The position numbers and the translations under genes are program-made. A stretch of DNA of 5,474 nt. It comes from Acidobacteriota bacterium. GTDB taxonomy: Bacteria > Acidobacteriota > Vicinamibacteria > Vicinamibacterales > CAVVIG01. Under the pieces are notes generated by a model that was not told the origin of the DNA, did no database searches, and was given only the letters and a program-made list of their open reading frames with translations. Below, in pieces: positions 1 through 5,474 of this stretch. Location of the stretch: assembly GCA_016195295.1 (NCBI GenBank), contig JACPZV010000290.1:1-5474 (forward strand), in the 5' to 3' direction. Positions within the stretch are counted from its first letter, which is position 1; every line of letters begins with the position of its first letter.

Positions 1-1514
1 ACCCAGGGCTTTCCATCGCGGGAAACTGCCGTATCTGCCTTGTGGACGTGGAGAAGAATCCGAAGCTCCAGATCGCCTGCAATACGCCTGTGATCGAAGG
101 CATGGTGGTGCACACCAAGAACGCCAAGGCGGAAGATGGCCGGCGGGCGGTGTTGGAATTCCTCCTGGCCAACCATCCGCTCGACTGCCCGGTCTGTGAC
201 CAGTCGGGAGAGTGCGAGCTTCAGAATTTCTACATGAACTTCGGGCTCTACGACCCGAGGTTTCGGGAGCAGAAGGTCAAGAAGAAGAAAGCGGTGGCCA
301 TCGGTCCACACGTGATGCTGGACCAGGAACGCTGCATCCTGTGTTCGCGCTGTGTGCGCTTTACGGACGAGATCTCGAAGACGGGGGAGTTCGGCATTTT
401 CAACCGAGGGGACCGAGCCGAGTTGGGACTCTATCCTGGTCAGCGGCTCGACAATCCATACTCCGGCAATGTCATAGACGTCTGTCCTGTCGGAGCGCTC
501 ACCGAACAGGATTTTCGTTTCAAGGCCAGGGTCTGGTACCTCTCGAGCGCCCCATCAGTGTGCAGCGGCTGCGCTCAGGGCTGCAATATTGATGTCCACT
601 ACGTTCTCAACAGGCCCCATCTGAACGACGGCGCACGAGTCCTGCGCCTGAAGCCGCGCTACAACGAGGATGTCAACCAATGGTGGATGTGTGACGAGGG
701 ACGCTTTGGCTTTGGTTGGATGGACCACGGACGCCTGAAAAAGGTGCGCCATCGAGGCGTTGACTCCACCTGGGAACAGGCCGTCGCAGCTATCACAGCG
801 GCACTGGCAAAATTCCACCAGAACGGCACCGGCTCCCGGCTCGGTGTGATCGCCTCCTCAAAGCTGACTAATGAGGAACTCTTCCTGATCCGCGATCTCT
901 TCCAGGGCGCTCTGGGCGCTCGCGTGACGGCCTCTGTTCCGACGCCGCCAGGCTACAGCGATGACTTCCTCATCAAGGCCGATAAGAATCCCAACACGCT
1001 TGGAGCGCGCTTGCTGGGCCTGGCTGGCCCGGGTGCGCAGGATGCCGCCGGCATCCTCGATGCGGCTCTTCAAGGACAGATCGAGGCGTTGTGGGTCTTT
1101 GGGTACGACCTCGCGAAGTTGTTCGGGGAGGAAAAGCTCCAGGAGCTTTCGCGCAAGCTTGGTCTCTTCGTCTTCTCAGGAACCAACGGGAATCAGACGG
1201 CCTCCTCGTCGCACTGGGCACTGCCGACGGCAGCTTATGTGGAAAAGGACGGGACCTTTGTGAACTGCCACGGTCGAGTCCAGCGCGTTGGTCGCGCTTT
1301 CCCGCCTCTGTCGGATTCCCGGGAAGACTGGAATATTCTGCTGGAAATCGCGCGGCAACTCAATCATCCACTGCCTTGGAAAAATCCCAGGGAGATCTTC
1401 CTTGGGCTGGCTGGGGCCTTCACTCCCTTCGCGGGCTTGAGCTACGAGAAGATCGGATTTCAGGGAGCCAAGTTGGATCTGCCCGCCTTCGCACCAGGGA
1501 CCACCGTGCCATGA
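1..1514 (+). CDS. nuoG: NADH-quinone oxidoreductase subunit G, 5'-truncated by the window
   Basis: NuoG is the large iron-sulfur subunit of the peripheral arm of complex I and relays electrons from NuoF towards NuoB/quinone. The reading frame is open from base 3, upstream of a GTG at 42 that is not the real start: the first codons read PGLSIAGNCRIC, the N-terminal [2Fe-2S] ferredoxin fold, whose first cysteine lies just outside the window. Next come the third 2Fe-2S cysteine (ACNTP), the His-Cys motif HPLDCPVCDQSGEC (H-x3-C-x2-C-x5-C), and a CxxCxxC...CP set (RCILCSRC, then DVCPVG). An additional CSGCAQGC plus WWMC set resembles the N7 cluster of some NuoG proteins. The remainder is a reduced molybdopterin-oxidoreductase-like domain. 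About 504 residues are visible; adding perhaps 45-50 lost upstream gives a compact NuoG, well below the roughly 900 of E. coli. The stop overlaps the nuoH start (ATGATG), indicating translational coupling. The frame is intact throughout. Confidence 0.97.
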   Translation, partial: PGLSIAGNCRICLVDVEKNPKLQIACNTPVIEGMVVHTKNAKAEDGRRAVLEFLLANHPLDCPVCDQSGECELQNFYMNFGLYDPRFREQKVKKKKAVAIGPHVMLDQERCILCSRCVRFTDEISKTGEFGIFNRGDRAELGLYPGQRLDNPYSGNVIDVCPVGALTEQDFRFKARVWYLSSAPSVCSGCAQGCNIDVHYVLNRPHLNDGARVLRLKPRYNEDVNQWWMCDEGRFGFGWMDHGRLKKVRHRGVDSTWEQAVAAITAALAKFHQNGTGSRLGVIASSKLTNEELFLIRDLFQGALGARVTASVPTPPGYSDDFLIKADKNPNTLGARLLGLAGPGAQDAAGILDAALQGQIEALWVFGYDLAKLFGEEKLQELSRKLGLFVFSGTNGNQTASSSHWALPTAAYVEKDGTFVNCHGRVQRVGRAFPPLSDSREDWNILLEIARQLNHPLPWKNPREIFLGLAGAFTPFAGLSYEKIGFQGAKLDLPAFAPGTTVP

Positions 1515-2480
1515 TGGTAGACGTGGCGATCAAGCTGCTCCTGGTGGGCATCATGTTCTTCGGGGTCTTGAACCTCGCGGGGCTCAACACCTGGTTAGAG
1601 CGCAAGCAGTCGGCCATCATCCAGGACAGAATTGGCGCAAACCGCGCCAGCATTCTGGGCTTACGGTTGATGGGGCTGTTCCATCCTCTTGCCGACGCCG
1701 TCAAGATGTTCACCAAGGAGGATATCGTCCCAGCCGGCGCGGACAGGGTTCTCCACACGCTGGCCCCGTTCTTCTCGGTCTTCTTCGCGCTCGTCGCCTT
1801 TGCCGCAAGCCGGATTTGCCTCCGATAATAACTACGCACTGCTTGGTGGACTGCGGGCTACTGCGCAGATGATCTCCTACGAGATAGCCTTTGGCATCGC
1901 TATCATCGGCGTCGTCATGATCTACGGGACGATGGACATGCAGGAGATAGTGCGGGGCCAGGGGAAGACCTTGGGCGGTTGGATTCCGCTTTGGGGCATC
2001 GTTGTTCAGCCCGTCGCGTTTTTTGTTTTCGTGACGGCAGCGTTGGCTGAAACCAAGAGGATTCCTTTCGACATGCCGGAGGGGGAATCGGAAATCATCG
2101 GGTATTTCGTGGAGTACAGCGGAATGAAATTCGGGATGTTCTTTCTCGCTGATTTCCTGGAAACCATCATGGTCGCCTGCCTGGCGACGACACTGTTTTT
2201 CGGCGGGTGGCAAGTACCCTATCTTATGCCGGACGGCTTTCACCTTCCCTGGGGTGGGACGCTCCCCGTCTCCTCCTGGTCTTATCTTCTCCTCGGGGTT
2301 GCCAGCTTTTCGATCAAGGTCGTGGCCTTTTGCTTGTTGTTCATGCAGATCCGCTGGACGCTGCCACGCTTCCGTTACGATCAGCTGATGCGGTTGGGTT
2401 GGTTGGGACTGTTTCCGATCTCGGTCGTCAACGCGCTGGTGACAGCCGCAGTGTTGACCTTTTTCGGGAGTAGATCCTAA
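1511..2480 (+). pseudogene. nuoH: NADH-quinone oxidoreductase subunit H, broken by an internal deletion and frame change
   Basis: NuoH is the membrane subunit of complex I that contributes to the quinone chamber. The start ATG at 1511 overlaps the nuoG stop, with AGGGA at 1496-1500 as a likely ribosome site. The first frame gives 99 good NuoH residues (TWLERKQSAIIQDRIGANR, KMFTKEDIVPAGADR, LAPFF...LVAFAA), then runs into a stop at 1826-1828. The rest is in another frame from about 1809: AGFASDNNYALLGGLRA, the quinone-loop region (KRIPFDMPEGESE, VEYSGMKFG), FFGGWQ and RFRYDQL, ending at 2480. Compared from memory with E. coli NuoH, about 33 residues between LLAFA and AGWSSNNKY are absent, roughly one transmembrane helix. 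The frame change requires a net loss that leaves remainder 2 on division by 3. As read, the gene cannot make a complete NuoH. A real deletion and an assembly error are both possible; the latter is favoured because the surrounding operon is well conserved. Confidence 0.9.
2466..2470 (+). promoter_or_regulatory. Ribosome binding site of nuoI
   Basis: GGGAG lies nine bases before the ATG at 2480, inside the last codons of nuoH. The start overlaps the nuoH stop by one base (TAATG), so NuoI translation is probably coupled to NuoH. Confidence 0.6.
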
Positions 2481-3139
2481 TGGCGGTAAAAGTGCTTCGA
2501 AGGCGGGAACTGACTTTTTGGGAAGAGCTCTATATTCCGCAGATCGTCAGCGGCCTCAAGGTCACCTCCGGACATTTTTTCCGGAACCTTTTTCTACACA
2601 CGGCGCACCGCCTGGGACTGCTCAAGCATCTCAGAGCCTCTGTCACCTTCCAGTACCCCGAGGAGCCCAGGCCGCTCGCCACGCGATTCCGGAGCCGCCA
2701 CCGTCTCACCGTCCGGGACGAGGGGACCCCCCGCTGCGTGGGGTGCATGCTCTGCGAGACGGTCTGCCCGGCGAAGTGCATCACCATTGTGGCTGGCGAG
2801 CACCCCGATCCCAACGTGGAGAAGTACCCGGTCCGCTTCGACATCGACCTGGGGGTCTGCGTCTATTGCGGATACTGTGTGGAGGTCTGCCCGGAGGACG
2901 CAATCCGCATGGACACCGGAATCCTCGATGTGGCCGCCTACTCTCGAGAGGAGATGAAGCTCGACATCCATGAATTGATGGACCCAGGGTTGCGCAAGCC
3001 GGTCGCGGATTGCAGCCTGAAGTTCCCCCACGAGTGCCGGCTCCACGGTGGGCAGATGAAGGGTGACTGGAAGGAGAGAGGTTCGAGTTGTCACCACGCC
3101 GCTGGACGCTGGCCGCGACGATCATTGGGTCAAGCCTGA
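2480..3139 (+). CDS. nuoI: NADH-quinone oxidoreductase subunit I with an aberrant C-terminal tail
   Basis: NuoI is the 8Fe ferredoxin-like subunit of complex I and holds clusters N6a and N6b on the path to NuoB. Two [4Fe-4S] motifs are present: C86-x2-C89-x2-C92-x3-C96-P and C127-x2-C130-x2-C133-x3-C137-P. The N-terminal about 60 residues (FWEELYIPQIVSGLKVT, then FQYPEE) are the usual NuoI lead-in. An extra cysteine follows the first motif (C100, in PAKCI). After the second motif come DTGILDVAAYSREEMKLDIH, about where many NuoI proteins finish, then a stretch with C178, C186 and histidines. From about residue 197 (KERGSSCHHAAGRW...) the sequence looks non-native and overlaps the start of the following MFS remnant by 52 bases. 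The original stop may have been lost at a junction near 3060-3090. The 219 residues exceed the roughly 180 of E. coli. The core assignment is firm; the end is doubtful. Confidence 0.95.
   Translation: MAVKVLRRRELTFWEELYIPQIVSGLKVTSGHFFRNLFLHTAHRLGLLKHLRASVTFQYPEEPRPLATRFRSRHRLTVRDEGTPRCVGCMLCETVCPAKCITIVAGEHPDPNVEKYPVRFDIDLGVCVYCGYCVEVCPEDAIRMDTGILDVAAYSREEMKLDIHELMDPGLRKPVADCSLKFPHECRLHGGQMKGDWKERGSSCHHAAGRWPRRSLGQA
3071..3078 (+). promoter_or_regulatory. Ribosome binding site for the TTG start of the MFS remnant
   Basis: AAGGAGAG is a near-consensus Shine-Dalgarno sequence placed nine bases before the TTG at 3088. It supports TTG as the original start of the transporter, although the site lies inside the apparent nuoI reading frame. 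Confidence 0.6.
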
Positions 3140-3550
3140 CGTTCGTCGACGCCACGGTTGTCAACGTCGCGTTGCCGGTACTCCAGGCGGACCTTCACGC
3201 GACGATGGCCGACGTCCAGTGGGTGATCGAGGCCTACGCGTTGTTCCTGGGCGCGCTGATTCTTGTTGGCGATTGCCTTCTTCGGCGTCGTGCTGGTCCG
3301 CGCCTTCGACGCGCGGGCCAGGCCGCGGGTCGACCGACTCGCGCAGACGTTGTCGGCGCGGACGGCGATCGAGCGCGAGCTTCCCAAGATGGCCGGTGCG
3401 GAACTGACCGCGGTGTCCATCGACACCCGACAGCGGGCGGCCGTTCGAGACGCGATCGAGGAGGCGTTTGTGTCGGCGTTCCGGCTCGTCATGATCTGCA
3501 CGGCAGCGCTCGCGCTTGCGGCCGCAGCCATCGGCGCTGCCATTCGCTGA
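3088..3550 (+). pseudogene. MFS drug exporter (EmrB/QacA-like, DHA2) remnant: two ends joined, interior missing
   Basis: The parent family are 14-helix inner-membrane proton antiporters that export drugs and other toxic compounds. From the TTG at 3088, about 60 residues match the start of such a protein: TM1 with SSLTFVDATVVNVALPVL, then VQWVIEAYALFLGALILVG at TM2. The conserved motif A (GxLaDrxGrk) that should follow is absent. Near 3268 the frame changes and the C-terminal end appears: AIAFFGVVLVRAFDAR (end of TM13), a polar linker, then EEAFVSAFRLVMICTAALAL (TM14) and stop at 3548-3550. A full protein is around 450-500 residues, so roughly 330 residues (about 1 kb) are missing, with a net loss leaving remainder 2 on division by 3. 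Reading on in the first frame gives only arginine-rich nonsense to 3564. It cannot be a working transporter. It could be true gene decay or two contig ends joined. Confidence 0.85.
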
Positions 3551-3580
3551 TCAGGCCGCCGTGACGGAGCCTTTACGTGA

Positions 3581-3694
3581 CCCCGACCGGCGACGAGCAG
3601 GTCGAACCATTGCGTTGAAAACTGGAAGCGTGTGCGTGGGCAAGAGGCGACGCACTATGTGAGCTTCGACGTCGATCGTGTCGAATTGGAATAG
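3581..3694 (+). pseudogene. Orphan C-terminal coding fragment of an unrecognised gene
   Basis: Between the MFS remnant and the convergent radical SAM gene there is no complete gene. The frame open from 3581 reads protein-like from 3614: VENWKRVRGQEATHYVSFDV, then DRVELE and TAG at 3692-3694. The alternating hydrophobic and charged pattern and ordinary residue mix look like a genuine protein end rather than chance translation. Upstream of 3614 the same frame is uninformative, and an in-frame TGA stands at 3578. A GTG at 3561, ten bases after the MFS stop, begins a different frame (VTEPLRDPDRRR) that could be the start of the same lost gene, by analogy with the MFS remnant; that is inference only. 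I do not recognise the parent family. Confidence 0.45.
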
Positions 3695-3709
3695 GCGTCA
3701 TTGGCTTGG

Positions 3710-4498
3710 TCACGCCCGAAACGATCCTCGCGCCGCGAACACCTCGGCCGGGATCCCGGCGGCGCGCACGTGCTCCGCGATTTCTCGCAGTCGGCGTCGC
3801 GGCACCGGCCTCAGGGACTCCAGCGCGGGCGCACGGTCGAGCGTGTAGATATGGACCGCCACCGCGTGGACCAGTTCGAGGACCTTCAGCCATTCCGTCA
3901 CCGGACCTTCGGTTGAATTGTCGACTTGATGCGTCTCCTCGGTGACGAACATCGACTGGATGATGATCGGCGGCAACCCCTGCAAGCCGTCGACGATCCT
4001 CGTGACCGACGGTCCGGCCCCGTTAATACGCGCGTACGTGATCGGATCGCCCGCATCGAGCTTCATGTACCGCTCGTCATAGACCGCCAGGCCGCGCCGC
4101 ACGGCCGACCATCCAGCCGTCGTCGAGTTGGAGAGAATCGCAATCGGGATGCCCGGCGCGAGACGATCGCGGACCTCGCGCAAACGCGTACTGACGTCTT
4201 CGAATTCGGGATGCAGCGTCGGCTCGCCGTGGCCAGCGACTGTGATGCGGTCGATCAGCTCATTTGTCTCCGCCGCGCGCGTCAGCCGTCCGGCGACGGC
4301 GGTTGCGACGGCTTGCGCCGTCGGCCAACCAGTGCCGTGGGCGCGATATCTCGTGGCTCCGCGCGTCCACCCATACTGGCAGTACACGCAATTCATGTTG
4401 CACACCTTCGTCCCGGCCGGCAGCAGGTTGATCCCAAGCGACCGACCAAGTCGGCGCGACCGCACGGGGCCGTACACGATCCGCTCCTGCGGCGGCAT
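3710..4498 (-). CDS. Radical SAM protein, COG0731-like Fe-S oxidoreductase
   Basis: Radical SAM enzymes bind a [4Fe-4S] cluster and cleave S-adenosylmethionine to start radical chemistry. The N-terminus YGPVRSRRLGRSLGINLLP followed by KVCNMNCVYCQYG is the hallmark of the COG0731 group, distantly related to wyosine-tRNA synthases. Cluster ligands are C33, C37 and C40 (C-x3-C-x2-C), and the SAM-contacting GEPTLH is at 91-96. Later segments fit the rest of the barrel: IPIAILSNS, YMKLDAGDPITYARIN, IIIQSMFV, HIYTLDRAPA, and a final helix GIPAEVF. At 262 residues it appears complete. I chose the ATG at 4498 because the family motif follows within nine residues; an in-frame TTG at 4522 would add eight. 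The substrate is unknown; bacterial members are largely uncharacterised, so a tRNA-modifying role should not be assumed. It stands alone on the minus strand, diverging from the next gene and ending 15 bases from the fragment on the other strand. Confidence 0.9.
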   Translation of the reverse strand: MPPQERIVYGPVRSRRLGRSLGINLLPAGTKVCNMNCVYCQYGWTRGATRYRAHGTGWPTAQAVATAVAGRLTRAAETNELIDRITVAGHGEPTLHPEFEDVSTRLREVRDRLAPGIPIAILSNSTTAGWSAVRRGLAVYDERYMKLDAGDPITYARINGAGPSVTRIVDGLQGLPPIIIQSMFVTEETHQVDNSTEGPVTEWLKVLELVHAVAVHIYTLDRAPALESLRPVPRRRLREIAEHVRAAGIPAEVFAARGSFRA

Positions 4499-4620
4499 GG
4501 ACACATCCCGAGCGCTTTGCAAGTTTGTGTCCCGGCATGACTGTTGCGCTCTTCACTGATAGTTCGACGGCTGTGCCGGGTTTTCGGCAGTTGGCGCGCC
4601 CCGAAGAGAGGAGGCTGGTC
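4499..4620. other. Divergent intergenic region
   Basis: These 122 bases separate the minus-strand radical SAM gene from the plus-strand 110-residue gene and should contain promoters for both. I could not find a correctly spaced -35/-10 pair on either strand. The only clear signal is the ribosome site just before 4621. Confidence 0.4.
4607..4614 (+). promoter_or_regulatory. Ribosome binding site that decides the start at 4621
   Basis: AGAGGAGG lies six bases before the ATG at 4621, a strong Shine-Dalgarno match. The same frame is open upstream to 4525, but those starts lack a comparable site, so 4621 is preferred. Confidence 0.8.
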
Positions 4621-4953
4621 ATGGTCGATCAGTTCGTCGGCTCGCTCGAAGATCTCATGACGGCCGCCGCCGAAGGTCGCCTATCCAAAGATGAATTGGC
4701 GAGCTTGTTGAATCCCGGATTCAGGCAGCCATTCCTCAAGGCCTGCGCCGTCATTGAGGAGCGCTACACCGAGGAATGCGCGGCGCAGAACGATCCGTGC
4801 CTTGAATCGGGGTGTGCGGTCTCCGTCGTGGAAGGCGAAGCGTGCCTCCAACCTCTCTTAAGGGTGGGCACCGAGTATCACAAGGCGTGCGCGGCGGAGT
4901 GGATCAAAGTCTTCAGGAATCCAAACGCGAGAATCGAGATCTGGAAGGATTAG
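4621..4953 (+). CDS. Small cysteine-containing protein of unknown function
   Basis: I do not recognise this 110-residue protein. It starts at an ATG behind a strong ribosome site. The N-terminal half is predicted helical (VDQFVGSLEDLMTAAAEGRL, then SKDELASLL) and resembles a short regulatory or scaffold helix pair. The second half contains six cysteines, C42, C53, C60, C65, C75 and C90, with C53-x6-C60-x4-C65 grouped in an acidic stretch, followed by a basic-aromatic end (EWIKVFRNPNARIEIWKD). There is no signal peptide or membrane segment, so it is probably cytoplasmic, where the cysteines could bind a metal or cluster; that is inference. It is divergent from the radical SAM gene and 93 bases ahead of a secreted-protein gene. 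Codon use looks like that of its neighbours and nothing suggests truncation. Confidence 0.75.
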   Translation: MVDQFVGSLEDLMTAAAEGRLSKDELASLLNPGFRQPFLKACAVIEERYTEECAAQNDPCLESGCAVSVVEGEACLQPLLRVGTEYHKACAAEWIKVFRNPNARIEIWKD

Positions 4954-5035
4954 CCGCGGCATGGCGATTGCGTTCTCTCTGGCCGATCCGACGCCTTGCC
5001 GGACTCTCGGAAACAGGCAAGCGGTCGCCATCGTT

Positions 5036-5042
5036 GGGAGGG
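5036..5042 (+). promoter_or_regulatory. Ribosome binding site for the start at 5047
   Basis: GGGAGGG is placed four bases before the ATG at 5047. It favours this ATG, directly ahead of the signal peptide, over the upstream in-frame candidate at 4996. Confidence 0.7.
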
Positions 5043-5046
5043 TCTC

Positions 5047-5448
5047 ATGCGGTCAAGAATGATCGTCGGCGTGTTCCTGCTGATCGCGTTGGTCGGCGCG
5101 GGAAGCCTCGCGGCCCGAGGCGACAACTACGTGGGGTCGGACAAACAGTGGACGATCGTCAACTTCCCGGACCCAGTGGTGGTCAAGGGCGAGTTCATCA
5201 TGGGACCGGTGCTCATCGTCCATGACAGCGCCAAGATGGCGCGCGGCGAGGCGTGCACGACGTTCTATCGGTTCGATCGTGCCGCAGGGCCCAAGGAAGA
5301 GCTCGTGTCATTCCACTGCACGCCAAGGCCGGCGGAGTCGGTGGACACGACGAAGTTCACCACGGCCTCGACAGATCCAGGATGCAAGAAGCTTGTCGAG
5401 TTCCAATTCGCGGGTGACTCGGAAGCGCACGGGGTCCCCATCGAGTAG
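5047..5448 (+). CDS. Small secreted protein of unknown function
   Basis: The 133-residue product begins with a typical Sec signal peptide: MRSRM, a hydrophobic core IVGVFLLIALVGAGSLAA, and likely cleavage around residue 23-24 before RGDNYVG. No lipobox cysteine is present, so it is probably a periplasmic or extracellular soluble protein. The mature part of about 110 residues looks beta-rich (WTIVNFPDPVVVKGEFIMGP, VLIVHDSAKM, LVEFQFAG), with three cysteines at C70 (GEACTTFYRF), C91 (VSFHCTPRP) and C113 (PGCKKL); two may form a disulfide. The end is GDSEAHGVPIE and then TAG. I have an impression of similar small exported proteins in soil Acidobacteriota, but cannot verify it and assign no function. 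It lies 93 bases after the cysteine-containing gene, so the two could be co-transcribed. It appears complete. Confidence 0.8.
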   Translation: MRSRMIVGVFLLIALVGAGSLAARGDNYVGSDKQWTIVNFPDPVVVKGEFIMGPVLIVHDSAKMARGEACTTFYRFDRAAGPKEELVSFHCTPRPAESVDTTKFTTASTDPGCKKLVEFQFAGDSEAHGVPIE

Positions 5449-5474
5449 TCTTCCTGTCAGCGGTTGATCGACAA

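Noticed and set aside
42..44. GTG at 42 as the start of nuoG
   Set aside because: The frame is open to base 3 and the upstream codons encode conserved 2Fe-2S ligands (GNCRIC), so the gene simply enters from outside the window.
1803..1828. Programmed ribosomal frameshift in nuoH
   Set aside because: No slippery heptamer or clear downstream structure is seen, and a frameshift would not restore the roughly 33 missing residues.
3088..3564. Intact 158-residue protein from the TTG at 3088
   Set aside because: After about 60 residues it becomes arginine-rich nonsense while the true transporter C-terminus appears in another frame.
3926..4540. Long plus-strand open frame opposite the radical SAM gene
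   Set aside because: It is a GC-rich antisense shadow with arginine-rich low-quality translation; the minus strand has clear radical SAM motifs.
4544..4563. Promoter-like TTGCGC and GATAGT before the 110-residue gene
   Set aside because: The spacing between the two is about 8 bases, far from the usual 17, and no better-placed -35 is visible.
4525..4620. Upstream start adding 32 residues to the 110-residue protein
   Set aside because: There is no good ribosome site at 4525, whereas AGAGGAGG sits at ideal distance before 4621.
4995..5021. Hairpin CTTGCC / GGCAAG as a terminator
   Set aside because: The stem is only six base pairs with a loop of about 15 bases and no T-run follows, so it is likely chance.

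Overview
The window looks like GC-rich bacterial DNA, probably from a soil or sediment metagenome. It has tightly packed ATGA and TAATG gene junctions, Shine-Dalgarno sites, and GTG/TTG starts. The compact NuoG and the small secreted protein at the right end resemble what I recall from Acidobacteriota-like or other deep-branching soil lineages. That placement is an impression of style and was not computed.

Left part (1-3139): the tail of a respiratory complex I (NADH:quinone oxidoreductase) operon, nuoG-nuoH-nuoI, on the plus strand. NuoG and NuoI carry iron-sulfur clusters that pass electrons from NADH towards quinone. NuoH is the membrane subunit that forms much of the quinone site. nuoG enters from outside the window. 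nuoH is broken: an internal block, including a membrane helix, is missing and the frame changes at about 1803-1812. nuoI has both ferredoxin motifs but ends in an odd tail that runs over the start of the next gene.

Middle (3071-3709): a strip of gene remnants. The first about 60 and last about 95 residues of a 14-helix MFS drug exporter are joined out of frame near 3268, with about 1 kb of normal gene interior absent. After a short gap there is an orphan coding tail of roughly 26 residues (3614-3694). Several neighbouring genes that keep their ends but lose their interiors point either to serial deletion in a decaying locus or, more likely in my view, to an assembly that joined fragments across gaps.

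Right part (3710-5474): three intact genes. A COG0731-type radical SAM protein lies on the minus strand. Divergently on the plus strand are a 110-residue cysteine-containing protein of unknown function and a 133-residue secreted protein of unknown function, each with a good ribosome binding site. I saw no RNA genes, CRISPR array, insertion sequence or convincing terminator. I found no clear new biological system; the most informative feature is the pattern of lesions between about 1.8 and 3.7 kb.
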